Shown here: positions 26,558 through 35,288 of the stretch, piece after piece
How the letters are laid out: each line of letters opens with the position of its first letter
How positions within the stretch are numbered: position 1 is the first letter of the stretch
From: Bradyrhizobium algeriense
Lineage (GTDB): Bacteria; Pseudomonadota; Alphaproteobacteria; Rhizobiales; Xanthobacteraceae
Reading direction: 5' to 3'
DNA length: 64,000 bases
NCBI RefSeq assembly: GCF_003062295.1
Contig: NZ_PYCN01000002.1
Coordinates: forward strand, 186,001-250,000
Program-made: the position numbers and the translations under genes
Notes under the pieces: generated by a model
Database searches by the model: none
What the model was told of the DNA's origin: nothing
What the model saw: only the letters and a program-made list of their open reading frames with translations

Positions 26558-27256
26558 TCAGCTTCCAACCGCGGCGTCGGCGAACGCCTTCATCGTAGCG
26601 AAATGGAAATCCGGTTTTGTGAGTTCCGGCACTTCGGGCGTGCCGCCAAACCCTTTCATGCCCTGGCGCCGCTCGATCCAGCAGACCTTGTAACCAAGCT
26701 TGCGGGCGATACCGATGTCGTGATGCTGGCTCTGCGCCACGTGCAGGATTTCGGACTGTTTGTAGCCGAACGCCGACTGCCGGCCTTTGTTGTAGGCGAA
26801 GAATTCCGGATTGGGTTTCGCAACCCCGGTATCATCGGCGCAAATGGTGTCGTGGAAGGGATTGTCGAGCGCGTGGGCATAGCATGACAGCGCAACGCGA
26901 TCCGCATTGGTCATGGCGACCAATCGGAATTTGGTGCGCAGGCGCTTCAGCGCCTCGACCGAATCCGAAAACGGCTGCCAGCGCAACACGGCGAGCTGGA
27001 AGGAATCGCAGGCGGCATCGTCGGCCGGCAGTCCCAATTCCTTAGCGAGGTAGCGGTAGACATGGAACATCACTTCGCTCGACCGCTCCGGATGGGCGTC
27101 GCGGCCGCGCTTGTAGGACGCGAAGATCTGATCGTCGCTGAGCTCGGCCGCCTTTCGGCCGGAGATCTTGCGTACGGCATCGAGCACGCCGGCTTCGAAA
27201 TCGATCAAGGTACCGACGACGTCGAAGGTGAGAACCTTGAAGCTATCATAGGACAT
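26558..27256 (-). CDS. HAD-superfamily hydrolase, haloacid dehalogenase type II-like
   Basis: A 232-residue HAD hydrolase. Motif I is FDVVGTLIDFE, in which the nucleophile Asp is followed by V-V-G-T instead of the phosphatase D-x-D. This matches L-2-haloacid dehalogenase-type members. Motif II is VAMTNADR, motif III is the Lys in GVAKPNPEFF, and the end of the fold includes SQHHDIGIARKLGYKVCWI. The start at 27256 has AAGAG at good spacing; ATG 27262 is an alternative. Lying between the ATPase and oxidase genes, it likely acts on a product or toxic by-product of the same pathway. Confidence 0.8.
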   Translation of the reverse strand: MSYDSFKVLTFDVVGTLIDFEAGVLDAVRKISGRKAAELSDDQIFASYKRGRDAHPERSSEVMFHVYRYLAKELGLPADDAACDSFQLAVLRWQPFSDSVEALKRLRTKFRLVAMTNADRVALSCYAHALDNPFHDTICADDTGVAKPNPEFFAYNKGRQSAFGYKQSEILHVAQSQHHDIGIARKLGYKVCWIERRQGMKGFGGTPEVPELTKPDFHFATMKAFADAAVGS

Positions 27257-27308
27257 TTTCATCTCTTGTTTTGGTTGGTCTATAGTTGCACTCGGTTTGA
27301 CGGGGCAT

Positions 27309-28505
27309 TCATTCCCGCGCCTTCTCGTGCGCCTTTTCCTGCGCTTTGGGCACGACGATGGTGTCTTCGGGATGAAGTGTGACGGTGAGTTCGCCGCCGA
27401 CCGGCGGTAACAGGCGCGAGGCCTGGTAATGGCTCGGCTGACGCAGGCTTAAGGACGTGCCGTCGGCCAGTTGCAGGAACACGCGAAGGCTTTCGCCCTG
27501 ATAGACGATGTCGGTGACCTTGCCGGTCAAACGGTTGAGCGCGGCATCCGCTACGCCGTCCGCAATCAGGAGCTTCTCGCTGTGCACCGCAAGCATCAGC
27601 GCCTCGCCGCTCGGAATCGCACGCGCGCTTTTCAGGACGGCCGGCCCGAGCGCCACGCTGCAGGCGTCGATGCGCCGGACCGGCAACAGGCTCGCCTCGC
27701 CGATGAAGCTCGCCACGAAGGAGTCGGCGGGATAATCGTGCAGCCGCTCCGGGCGATCGATCTGGACCAGCTGCCCGTCCTTGAGGATCGCCACGCGGTC
27801 ACTCATCGTCAGCGCTTCGCGCTGGTCGTGGGTGACGTAGATGATCGTGGCGCCGATCCGCTTGTGCAGCTCGCGCAGTTCGATCTGCATCGCTTCCCGC
27901 AACTGCTTGTCGAGCGCCGACAGCGGCTCGTCCATCAGGATCAGGCGCGGTTCGAAGATCATGGCGCGTGCCAGGGCCACGCGCTGGCGCTGGCCGCCGG
28001 AGAGCTGGGCGATGCCGCGCGCCTCGTAGTCCGACAGCCCGACCATCGCGAGCGCGGCGCGTACCCTCGCAGCCCAATCCGCCTTTGCAATCCGTCGCGC
28101 GCGCAGCGGAAAGGCGACGTTCTCGCCGACGCTCATGTGTGGAAACAGCGCGTAGTTCTGGAACACCACACCGATGTCGCGCTTGTGCGGCGGCACGAAC
28201 GTGACGTCGCGGTCGCCGAAATGGATTGAGCCCGACGAGGGTTGAATGAAGCCGCCGAGGATGCCGAGCAGCGTGGTCTTGCCGGATCCGGACGGCCCGA
28301 GCAGGGAGACGAACTCGCGCGGCGCGACGTTGAGGGTGACGTTGTCCAGCGCTCGGACGCCGTCATAGTTCTTGCTCGCGGCCCTGATGTCGACGCTCTC
28401 TCCGCCCTGGTCCAATGATCGACCCCGTTGCGTTACCGAGGGCGTGCACCGATGCGCGCCATCGACGTCACCTGCGATGGCGCAAGCGACGGTTGAAACC
28501 GGCAT
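27309..28505 (-). CDS. ABC transporter ATPase, PotA type
   Basis: A 398-residue ATPase. Walker A is GPSGSGKTT, the Q-loop is FQNYALFPHMSV, the signature is LSGGQRQRVALARAM and Walker B is LILMDEPLSALD, followed by VTHDQREAL. The C-terminal ~120 residues form the TOBE regulatory domain of polyamine and iron importers. The first ~35 residues before VDIRAASKNYDGV are unusual, so an internal start is possible. It is the first gene of the unit and is divergent from the LysR gene, with operator-like repeats between them. Confidence 0.9.
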   Translation of the reverse strand: MPVSTVACAIAGDVDGAHRCTPSVTQRGRSLDQGGESVDIRAASKNYDGVRALDNVTLNVAPREFVSLLGPSGSGKTTLLGILGGFIQPSSGSIHFGDRDVTFVPPHKRDIGVVFQNYALFPHMSVGENVAFPLRARRIAKADWAARVRAALAMVGLSDYEARGIAQLSGGQRQRVALARAMIFEPRLILMDEPLSALDKQLREAMQIELRELHKRIGATIIYVTHDQREALTMSDRVAILKDGQLVQIDRPERLHDYPADSFVASFIGEASLLPVRRIDACSVALGPAVLKSARAIPSGEALMLAVHSEKLLIADGVADAALNRLTGKVTDIVYQGESLRVFLQLADGTSLSLRQPSHYQASRLLPPVGGELTVTLHPEDTIVVPKAQEKAHEKARE

Positions 28506-28575
28506 GATCTCGTCTTATAGACCGGGCACTTCAGGGCGGCTCCCAAGGCCGTCCCCGCCGCGCCGGATTTTCAAT

Positions 28576-28672
28576 CTTGCCCGTGCTGGCGGGCGATCGG
28601 GCAAGCCAACCAGAGTTGCCCGGCAGGGGCAATTGCCAAATTCTCACCGGCGGCATAACATCAGGTTATGCC
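28576..28672. promoter_or_regulatory. Divergent control region with inverted repeats, including a LysR box
   Basis: Several exact inverted repeats lie between potA and the LysR gene: CTTGCCCG/CGGGCAAG (28576-28583, 28598-28605), TTGCCC-N5-GGGCAA (28616-28632), the palindrome GGCAATTGCC (28628-28637), and GGCATAAC-N5-GTTATGCC (28652-28672). The last includes a T-N11-A core, the hallmark of LysR-family sites. It overlaps the LysR start codon (28668), fitting autoregulation. Confidence 0.65.
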
Positions 28673-29615
28673 CGACCTCCGCCGGAAGCTGCCATCAAGC
28701 CACGCGCTGTTCGTCTTTGACGCCGCGGCGCGCAACGGCAGCTTCACGGCAGCTGCGGCCGAACTGAACGTCACCCAGCCCGCGGTCAGCCGAATGCTCG
28801 GACAGTTCGAGGATTATCTGGGCGTTCGGCTGTTCGACCGGACCAATGGCCGCGCGGCCCTGACGGAAGACGGCGAGATCCTCTATCGCCACGTATCGGA
28901 TGGATTCCGTAGCATCGAGGGCGGCCTGATCGAGATCGACCGCCGCCGCAAGGGCACTGAGACGGTCACGCTCTCGGTCTCCTCGGCGTTCACCACGCAT
29001 TGGCTGATGCCCCGCATCGACAAGCTGCAGCGCCAGTTTCCGACCGTCGATCTCCGCTTCCAGCTTATTTCCGGTCCGCTGCGCGGCCCGGTCGACAATG
29101 TCGATCTCGGCATGCGGTTTCGCGACCGATACGATCCCGAGCGGAACGGCGCGCTGGTCATGAAGGAAGTCATGCTGCCGATCTGCAGCCCGGCCTATCG
29201 CGACGCTGATAGCGCGGACGGGCCGATCGAGCCCAACACCATCATCCGCCTTGCGGATACTCCCGGCGATTGGGCTGCGGAATATCCGGTCTTTCTCACC
29301 AAACGGTCGGGGCCCGCCAAGTCGCTGAGTTTTTCCGACTACGCGGTGGTGGTGCAGGCGGCGCTGCTCGGCCAGGGCATTGCGCTCGGCTGGCTCACGG
29401 TCGCAGCCCATTGGCTGCTGACCGGCGCGCTGGTGCCAGCCTCGGAAACGCTCAGCACGACACAGCGGCTTTGCGAACTGGTGCATCCGCATGACCGATC
29501 GATCCGGCCGGTCGTCAGCGAGATCAGGGACTGGATCATCGAGCAGATGCGCAGCGACATGGCCGCCATCGACCGGCTCTACCCGCGCCTGCGGCTGATG
29601 CCGGCGAGCTATTAG
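28668..29615 (+). CDS. LysR-family regulator, GcvA-like, divergent from the polyamine-type operon
   Basis: A 315-residue regulator. Residues 12-70 hold the winged helix-turn-helix (FTAAAAELNVTQPAVSRMLGQFEDYLGVRLFDRT). The effector domain begins around residue 95 (VTLSVSSAFTTHWLMPRIDK), matching the GcvA/AmpR-like branch. The gene is transcribed away from potA with about 160 bases between them, the usual arrangement for a LysR gene controlling its neighbour. The likely target is the transport and oxidation operon, and the ligand its substrate. Confidence 0.9.
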   Translation: MPDLRRKLPSSHALFVFDAAARNGSFTAAAAELNVTQPAVSRMLGQFEDYLGVRLFDRTNGRAALTEDGEILYRHVSDGFRSIEGGLIEIDRRRKGTETVTLSVSSAFTTHWLMPRIDKLQRQFPTVDLRFQLISGPLRGPVDNVDLGMRFRDRYDPERNGALVMKEVMLPICSPAYRDADSADGPIEPNTIIRLADTPGDWAAEYPVFLTKRSGPAKSLSFSDYAVVVQAALLGQGIALGWLTVAAHWLLTGALVPASETLSTTQRLCELVHPHDRSIRPVVSEIRDWIIEQMRSDMAAIDRLYPRLRLMPASY

Positions 29616-29627
29616 ATATACTGTGAC

Positions 29628-30518
29628 CTACTCCAGCGTCGGCGCCACTTCGCGGGCGACCTGCACCAGCGCCGCGATCAGCGGCGTCATCGGATCGCGC
29701 TGCGGGATCACCATCCCGACGCTGTAGTCGACGACGGGATCGACAATCGGAATGCTGCGGATGGTGTCGGCCAAGCCCAGGGTCTCCGCGAGCTTTGCCG
29801 GCATCACGCTCGCCCAGCGCCCGGTCTTCACATGCGTATAGAGGACCACCAGCGAGTTCGAGGTCAGCGTCGGCGTGGCTTCGGCCCCGACCGATGCCAG
29901 CGCGCGATCGATGATGCGGCGGTTCTGCATGTCGGGCGTCAAGAGGCACAGCGGAACCTGGCCGACCTCCTTCCAGGTGACCTGCTTGCGATCGCCGAAC
30001 ATGGCATCGGGCGACGTCAGCAGGCGATAGCTCTCGTTGTAGAGCGGAATGGTGCGCACCTTGCCGATCGGTTCGTTCTCGATGTAGGTCAGCCCGGCAT
30101 CGACCTCGAGATTTTCCAGCAAGCCCAGCACATCGGCCGATGTGCAGGACTGGATGCGAAAGCGCACGTCGGGATATCGCGCGCGGAACGGCGTCGTCAG
30201 CGACGCCACCATGCCGAGCACGGTCGGAATCGCGGCGATTCGGATCTCGCCGGAGAGCTTGTCCTTGAGGCTGTTGATCTCCTGCCGCATCGCGCGGGCA
30301 TCGCCGACGATGCGCCGCGCCCAGTCGAGGGTGCGTTCGCCCTCCGGCGTAAAGCCCTGAAAGCGGGAACCGCGCTGCACCAGCATGACGCCGAGAATTT
30401 CCTCGAGCTGCTTGAGGCTGGTCGACATCGTCGGCTGGGTGACGCCGCAGGCCTCCGCGGCCCGTCCGAAATGCCGCTCCTTTGCGAGCGCCAGCAGCAG
30501 TTCAAGCTTGTCGATCAA
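29628..30518 (-). CDS. LysR-family regulator, OxyR/CynR-like branch
   Basis: The N-terminus IDKLELLLALAKERHFGRAA leads into the helix-turn-helix ACGVTQPTMSTSLKQLEEILG, then VMLVQRGSRFQGFTPEGERTL. The effector domain runs from about residue 90 (IRIAAIPTVLGMVASLT). The start is set at TTG 30518 because relatives begin with MIDKLELLLAL; the frame remains open upstream to 30641, and the ribosome site is weak, so the start is uncertain. Similar regulators are often found beside NAD-dependent formate dehydrogenase genes, but none is present here, so the target is unknown. It converges with the preceding LysR gene. Confidence 0.82.
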   Translation of the reverse strand: MIDKLELLLALAKERHFGRAAEACGVTQPTMSTSLKQLEEILGVMLVQRGSRFQGFTPEGERTLDWARRIVGDARAMRQEINSLKDKLSGEIRIAAIPTVLGMVASLTTPFRARYPDVRFRIQSCTSADVLGLLENLEVDAGLTYIENEPIGKVRTIPLYNESYRLLTSPDAMFGDRKQVTWKEVGQVPLCLLTPDMQNRRIIDRALASVGAEATPTLTSNSLVVLYTHVKTGRWASVMPAKLAETLGLADTIRSIPIVDPVVDYSVGMVIPQRDPMTPLIAALVQVAREVAPTLE

Positions 30519-30646
30519 GGAGATGGTCCCAGGAAGTGAGGTGGCAAAGCAGGTCGCCCATGGCCAGAAATAGCACGGACCGGCGGCCATCAATACGTCA
30601 AAAGCGGCGTCCGGAGGGCTCGATTTCAGGGAAGTTCTCATGTTAC

Positions 30647-30662
30647 CTCGGCTTGAGCCGAG
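30647..30662 (-). terminator. Short hairpin after the cyclase gene
   Basis: CTCGGCT-TG-AGCCGAG is a perfect seven-base stem just past the cyclase stop codon (30666). No U-run follows, so termination is only suggested. Confidence 0.35.
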
Positions 30663-30665
30663 TTG

Positions 30666-32483
30666 TCAGCCAGCATCTGTCGAAGAAAGCTCCGGCGCTA
30701 GTCTGCCAAATCCTGCTTCAACGGGTCGAACGTCAGCAGCCTGGAGCCGACAGCCGGGATGCGGCAGCGGTCCGGCGCTGCGAACCACCGCAAAAACCTC
30801 CAGAGCACGGTCGTAGCCCTTGATGGCCCGCTCCCCAATGGATGCAAGGGCGGTGCTATCCTTGACATGCCCGGTGACAACCGGATCCACCAATATCTGC
30901 GCGTCCTCCGCCAAATCGCAAAGCCGCGATGCCAGATTGACGACGTTTCCGATGGCCGTGTAGTCGAGGCGTCCGTGCCAGCCGAGCGTTCCGACGGTCG
31001 CAGGTCCCATCGCGATACCCACGCCGAAACCAATGGCGCAGTCACGGGCGTTCCAGTAGTTCGCAAGGGATTGCACCGCAGCCTGCATGTCGATCGCAAG
31101 CCGGATACCGCGTTGCGCCGGACTTTCGCAAGCGACCGGCGCGTTGACGAGGACCATCACGCCGTCACCGGCGAAGCGGATCAGGGTGGCGGCATGGCGG
31201 GCCGTGACGGCGCCGATCGCCTCATAATACTCCCTCAGCACGGCGATAATGACGTCAGGCTCGGCGCGCGCGGAAAACGCGGTGAAGCCGCGCAGATCGC
31301 CAAAAATCGCGACCACCTCGCGTCGTTGTCCGTCCAGCAACCCCTGATCGGAGTGTTCGACCAGTTCAGCCACTTGAGGCGCAAGGAATTGCTTCAGACG
31401 ATTGATCCGCTCGGATTTCTGCTGCGAAGTGGCAAGTTCTCCCGCCATCTGGTTGAACCGGATCGCCAATTGCTCCAATTCGTCGTGGCTCTTGATCGTG
31501 ATGCGATGGTCGAACTGCCCCATCCCGATCCGTTCGACGCCATCCTCCAGTTGCCTGATCGGTCCCCACATGCGGCACGCTCGCCAATAGGCCAGGACAA
31601 GCGCGAAAACGATTCCGAGACCGATAAGCATCAGGGAACGCCACAGCGCGGCACGGATGGATTCGAACGCCTCCAGGGCCGGCTGCTCCGCGATCACCGT
31701 CCAACCCACGTTGGGGGCACGCACCGAGAGCGCAACGACGGGCTTGCCGTCCTCGCCGGTCGTGGCGACCGCCGATCCATTCGCGGCGCTGACGACGGAC
31801 TTGAGGCGGTCGAACTCCCCTGCCCCGGCACCGCTGCGCAGCACAAGGCTGATGTCGGGGTGGGCGATCAGACGACCGGAATCGTCGACGACAAGGGCAT
31901 GTCCGGTGTCGCCGATCCTGATCGCCGCGATGATATCCCAGATCAGTTTGAGGTTGATGTCGGCAACGACGATCCCGGCCGCCGCACGGTTTCCCGCAAC
32001 CGCGATCCGCATGTAAGGCTCGGAATCGCGCTGATAGTGCACCGGGCCATACCAGACCCGGTTGGCGCGCGCACCGACAACCGCAGGATCCGCCGACATG
32101 TCCGCGCCGCGGCCGGCTCTGTTCATGCTCACGCGGGATACGAAAACGCGTTCGGTGCCGGTCGGGTCGACCAGCGAGAGCGAAACAATCGCCGGCACCT
32201 GCTGCAGTAAACGCAACCCGTCGACCCTGCGCCGATCGTCCTCGCCCGCCGTCCAGGGAAATTGCACGACCCAACCGAGTTGATCGCGTATTCCGTCGGT
32301 GAAGGCCTGTATCCGGTCGGCCGCCGAGCGCGCCTCGACCTGAAGAATTTCATCGAGATCAAGCCGATTATCACGAAAGGCAAACCACGCTTCGGTCGCC
32401 GAACCAAGCATCAGTGGCACCACCACTGCGACAAACAGCGTGACGAAGTACTTGACGAACAGGGAGCGGCGCGGACGGGTCAC
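30666..32483 (-). CDS. Membrane-bound class III adenylate/guanylate cyclase with dCache sensor
   Basis: A 605-residue signalling enzyme. A membrane helix (about 9-30), a periplasmic dCache-type sensor (to about 285), a second helix (about 287-308) and a HAMP linker (QLEDGVERIGMGQFDHRI) precede the cyclase domain (about 390-560). Metal-binding aspartates are present in FGDLRGFT and RFAGDGVM. DYTAIGNVVNLASRL supplies the substrate Asp and the transition-state Asn and Arg. The usual base-contacting Lys is Arg (IRFAGDG), so preference for ATP or GTP is uncertain. It follows a periplasmic binding-protein gene by 52 bases in the same orientation. Confidence 0.88.
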   Translation of the reverse strand: MTRPRRSLFVKYFVTLFVAVVVPLMLGSATEAWFAFRDNRLDLDEILQVEARSAADRIQAFTDGIRDQLGWVVQFPWTAGEDDRRRVDGLRLLQQVPAIVSLSLVDPTGTERVFVSRVSMNRAGRGADMSADPAVVGARANRVWYGPVHYQRDSEPYMRIAVAGNRAAAGIVVADINLKLIWDIIAAIRIGDTGHALVVDDSGRLIAHPDISLVLRSGAGAGEFDRLKSVVSAANGSAVATTGEDGKPVVALSVRAPNVGWTVIAEQPALEAFESIRAALWRSLMLIGLGIVFALVLAYWRACRMWGPIRQLEDGVERIGMGQFDHRITIKSHDELEQLAIRFNQMAGELATSQQKSERINRLKQFLAPQVAELVEHSDQGLLDGQRREVVAIFGDLRGFTAFSARAEPDVIIAVLREYYEAIGAVTARHAATLIRFAGDGVMVLVNAPVACESPAQRGIRLAIDMQAAVQSLANYWNARDCAIGFGVGIAMGPATVGTLGWHGRLDYTAIGNVVNLASRLCDLAEDAQILVDPVVTGHVKDSTALASIGERAIKGYDRALEVFAVVRSAGPLPHPGCRLQAADVRPVEAGFGRLAPELSSTDAG

Positions 32484-32535
32484 CGAATGGGCATTCCATA
32501 GACGGAGTTTCGAACCAAATTCAGACGCGCCGGGA

Positions 32536-33507
32536 TCATTCGATCACCCTGTTGGCGCGAAACAGGACGGACGATTTGTCCAGGTCAATGCCGAGCAGTT
32601 CAGCCGTCCTGAGATTCACGACCAGTTCGAACTTCGTGGGCTGCACGACGGGAAGGATGGCGGGTTTTTCGCCACGCAGGATCCGGTCGGCGTAGGTCGC
32701 AAGCCAGAAATAGGTCGCACGCTGGTTCGCGCCATAACTCAGAAGTCCGCCAGCGTCGCAATATTCGCTCCAACCGAACATCGAAGGCAGCCGATGCGCG
32801 ATGGCGAACCGGGCAATCTTGTCCCGATGCACCAGCGTGAGGACATCCGGGAAGACGAGCAATGCGTCGGCACGCGCGTCTCCCGCCGCCGCCAGTCCCT
32901 TGTCCAGTTCGTTTTTGCCGGCAAAGGGAACGTAGACGGTCTCGATGCCCAGCGCCTTGGCGGCTTCCCTGGTCGCGCGCCACTCCGATTGTTCTCCCGG
33001 ATGAAGGCTGTTTGAAAACACGGCAAGCCTGCGCACAGCCGGCACGGCTTCCTTCAGCAGCTCAACCCGCTTCCCCGCCAGTTCAAGCGAAAGGAAAGTC
33101 GAGCCCGTGAAATTGCCGCCCGGCTCTCCGAGGCTCCTGACGAGGCCCAACTCCACCGGGTCGCCACTCAACGCAAACAGCACCGGAACGTCCGTTACCG
33201 CCGTCATCGCACGCGTGGCCGGGCCGCTCGACACGGCCAGGTCGATGTTCCCTCGCCTCAGTTCGGATACGACCTCGCGAAGCGCCTGCGGATTGCCGGG
33301 CGCGTAGTGCAGCTCAAAGGTAACGTTCTTTCCCTCGACGTAGCCGCGCGCCCGCAATCCCTCGCGAAACCCGGCCAGGAAGGGGTCGGGCTGGGAGTCG
33401 GTGGATACCCAAAAAATGCGATAAACTTTTGTCGAATCCTGCGCGAGTGCGGCGGCCGGCCACGCCATCGCCGCCCCCAGAAACGCAATGAAATCTCGTC
33501 GATCCAT
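32536..33507 (-). CDS. Periplasmic ABC-type substrate-binding protein (TrpX/DUF534 type)
   Basis: A 323-residue protein with an export signal (MDRRDFIAFLGAAMAWPAAALAQ, which contains RR and could be Tat or Sec). The mature part carries IFWVSTDSQPDPFLAGFREG and SSGPATRAMTAVTDVPVLFAL, typical of the TrpX/DUF534 family that binds amino acids or similar small ligands. No permease or ATPase gene accompanies it. Instead it is followed by a membrane cyclase with a periplasmic sensor, so it may present ligand to that receptor. The start at 33507 gives the complete signal; the frame upstream is unlike the family. Confidence 0.85.
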   Translation of the reverse strand: MDRRDFIAFLGAAMAWPAAALAQDSTKVYRIFWVSTDSQPDPFLAGFREGLRARGYVEGKNVTFELHYAPGNPQALREVVSELRRGNIDLAVSSGPATRAMTAVTDVPVLFALSGDPVELGLVRSLGEPGGNFTGSTFLSLELAGKRVELLKEAVPAVRRLAVFSNSLHPGEQSEWRATREAAKALGIETVYVPFAGKNELDKGLAAAGDARADALLVFPDVLTLVHRDKIARFAIAHRLPSMFGWSEYCDAGGLLSYGANQRATYFWLATYADRILRGEKPAILPVVQPTKFELVVNLRTAELLGIDLDKSSVLFRANRVIE

Positions 33508-33762
33508 GCCGGCCAATATGGCCCGGACCGGCTTGCCGCGCTTAGAGCCCGTATGCAGATAATCTAAAGATAATCTTGATTTTGGCTTGGTGGCTGTGCC
33601 CGGCCGCTGCCCGCGGCGTCGCGCCAAGATACGTCACGGCGACTGACCAACCGTCAAATCTGCGTTGCGCCCACTTGCGCGGCGTGAGCGACACCCGGTC
33701 TGGCCCAACGACGTGCTACATTGATACCGGCGGCGTCGCACAACCGAGTTGGGAGAGGCCTC

Positions 33763-34611
33763 ATGATCACAATCCCGGAACTGGTCGCGCAAGCTTTGGG
33801 ATCGTTTCTAGCTTCGGACACCAGGAGCAGGTTTGGCTCCTCCCAAGCCCGGCTGGCTGAATACCTGCCCTATGCAGCCAGGCTCACATTGGAGTGCATC
33901 GGCAACAGCGACGCCCTCTATCACAACATCGAACACACCATGCTCGTGACCCTTGCCGGCCACGACATCATGATGGGCCGGACGATGCTGCGGCCAACGA
34001 CACCGGACGATTACACTAATTTCATCGTGGCGTGCCTCACTCACGACATCGGATATGTTCGTGGAATTGTCCAGGGAGATGACGGGGATTCCTACGTCGC
34101 AGACCTCAGCGGCCGTACCATTCGCCTCGCGCGAGGTTCGTCCGATGCTGCGCTGGGAGCCTACCATGTGGACCGCTCGAAGCTGTTCGTCTTCGAGCGG
34201 CTCGACACCGCCGAAGAAGTTGATGCGAGCCGGATCGCCAGGGCAATCGAGTATACGCGATTTCCCTATGTTGCTTCATCGTCAAATGACGAACTGAACG
34301 AAGAAGAGGGCCTGCTGCTGCGCGCGGCCGACCTCATCGGGCAACTCGGCGACCCCAACTATTTGAAAAAAGCGAATGCCCTGTTCTACGAATTTGAAGA
34401 AGTCGGCATGAACAAGACGCTCGACTATGAGACGCCGGCGGACGTCGTTTACAAATACCCGCAGTTCTACTGGAACAACGTCGCACCGCAGATCCAGACG
34501 GCCATACGCTATCTCAATGTCACCTCAAGTGGACGTCAATGGATAGCGAACCTGCACAGCAATGTTTTCCGGGCCGAGCGTGAAATGAACTTGTCCGGCC
34601 CGCAGCCGTGA
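33763..34611 (+). CDS. HD-domain metal-dependent phosphohydrolase
   Basis: A 282-residue soluble protein with start ATG 33763 behind GGGAGAGG. The motif YHNIEHTMLV, then LTHDIGYV and later LLRAADLIGQLGD, supply the His, His-Asp and Asp ligands of an HD-type metal site. The H-N-x-x-H spacing resembles cyclic nucleotide phosphodiesterases, but the rest does not allow a firm claim. It is divergent from the binding-protein/cyclase unit with about 255 bases between, which makes a role in degrading the cyclase product attractive. Similar proteins in related genomes are of unknown function. Confidence 0.78.
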   Translation: MITIPELVAQALGSFLASDTRSRFGSSQARLAEYLPYAARLTLECIGNSDALYHNIEHTMLVTLAGHDIMMGRTMLRPTTPDDYTNFIVACLTHDIGYVRGIVQGDDGDSYVADLSGRTIRLARGSSDAALGAYHVDRSKLFVFERLDTAEEVDASRIARAIEYTRFPYVASSSNDELNEEEGLLLRAADLIGQLGDPNYLKKANALFYEFEEVGMNKTLDYETPADVVYKYPQFYWNNVAPQIQTAIRYLNVTSSGRQWIANLHSNVFRAEREMNLSGPQP

Positions 34612-34698
34612 TCACGAGACCTTTGCGCCATGGCTAGAGCGTCGCGTAAAGATGGAATCCGGCCGAGGCAAACGGCTGATCTGTGGACGAAGTTACCG

Positions 34699-35130
34699 CT
34701 AGCCGATGCCATGCTTCTTAAGAAGCGCCTGCTCATCGCCTGACACCCAACCGAAAACTTTCGCCTCGCCATCCAGCTTCTGCACGAGGTAATGAACCTC
34801 GAAGTCTATAGCCGTGTCCGGTTGATCCTCGCGAGCATAGGTCGCCGTCCAGGCGACATGGGCCAAACAATGGTGTTGATCTATCGGGGAGATGCGGACA
34901 TCGCGCATCCGCATCTCCTTGGTCCCAATTGCCCGATAGCGGGCGTATCCTTGCTCCATGACCTGCTTGAGTTGATCGTCGTTTTTTCCGGTCATAACAC
35001 CGGCCGGCGAGGCCGCGATGAAATCCGAGGCATACAGCGATGCGACCTTATCCATATCCATGTCACCGCCGAGGGACCTGTTAAAAAAACTTTCGTATCG
35101 CTCGAATAGCTTCCTTACGGCAGCCTCCAT
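34699..35130 (-). CDS. SnoaL/NTF2-like protein of unknown function
   Basis: A 143-residue single-domain protein with an NTF2-like cone fold pattern: helical N-terminus (FERYESFFNRSLGG), SLYASDFIAASPAGVMTG, and beta strands HCLAHVAWTATYAREDQ and DFEVHYLVQKLDGEAKVFGWV. Such proteins are small-molecule binders or isomerase-like enzymes, or they have no catalysis. There is no signal peptide. It stands alone, minus strand, upstream of nothing obvious. No specific role is claimed. Confidence 0.7.
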   Translation of the reverse strand: MEAAVRKLFERYESFFNRSLGGDMDMDKVASLYASDFIAASPAGVMTGKNDDQLKQVMEQGYARYRAIGTKEMRMRDVRISPIDQHHCLAHVAWTATYAREDQPDTAIDFEVHYLVQKLDGEAKVFGWVSGDEQALLKKHGIG

Positions 35131-35258
35131 CAGTCGCTCTCCCCGATTGAAATCTGGTGTTTCGGATCAGTATGCTGCACCGGACGCAGCGGCCAACGGT
35201 TCTATGCGCTCTAACCGGTCACGTTGCCCCGAAATTTAATGGGTCCTGACCCTGGAGC

Positions 35259-35281
35259 CCGTTCCGATTCCATCGGAACGG
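35259..35281. terminator. 10-bp hairpin, dispersed-repeat type
   Basis: CCGTTCCGAT-TCC-ATCGGAACGG forms a perfect ten-base stem with a three-base loop and is embedded in GAGCCC ... GGGCTC, which extends the pairing imperfectly. It lies eight bases beyond the stop of the winged-helix/TPR gene (minus). Similar GTTCCGATT-type palindromes are common between Bradyrhizobium genes, so it may be both a repeat and a terminator. Confidence 0.6.
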
Positions 35282-35288
35282 AAGGGCT

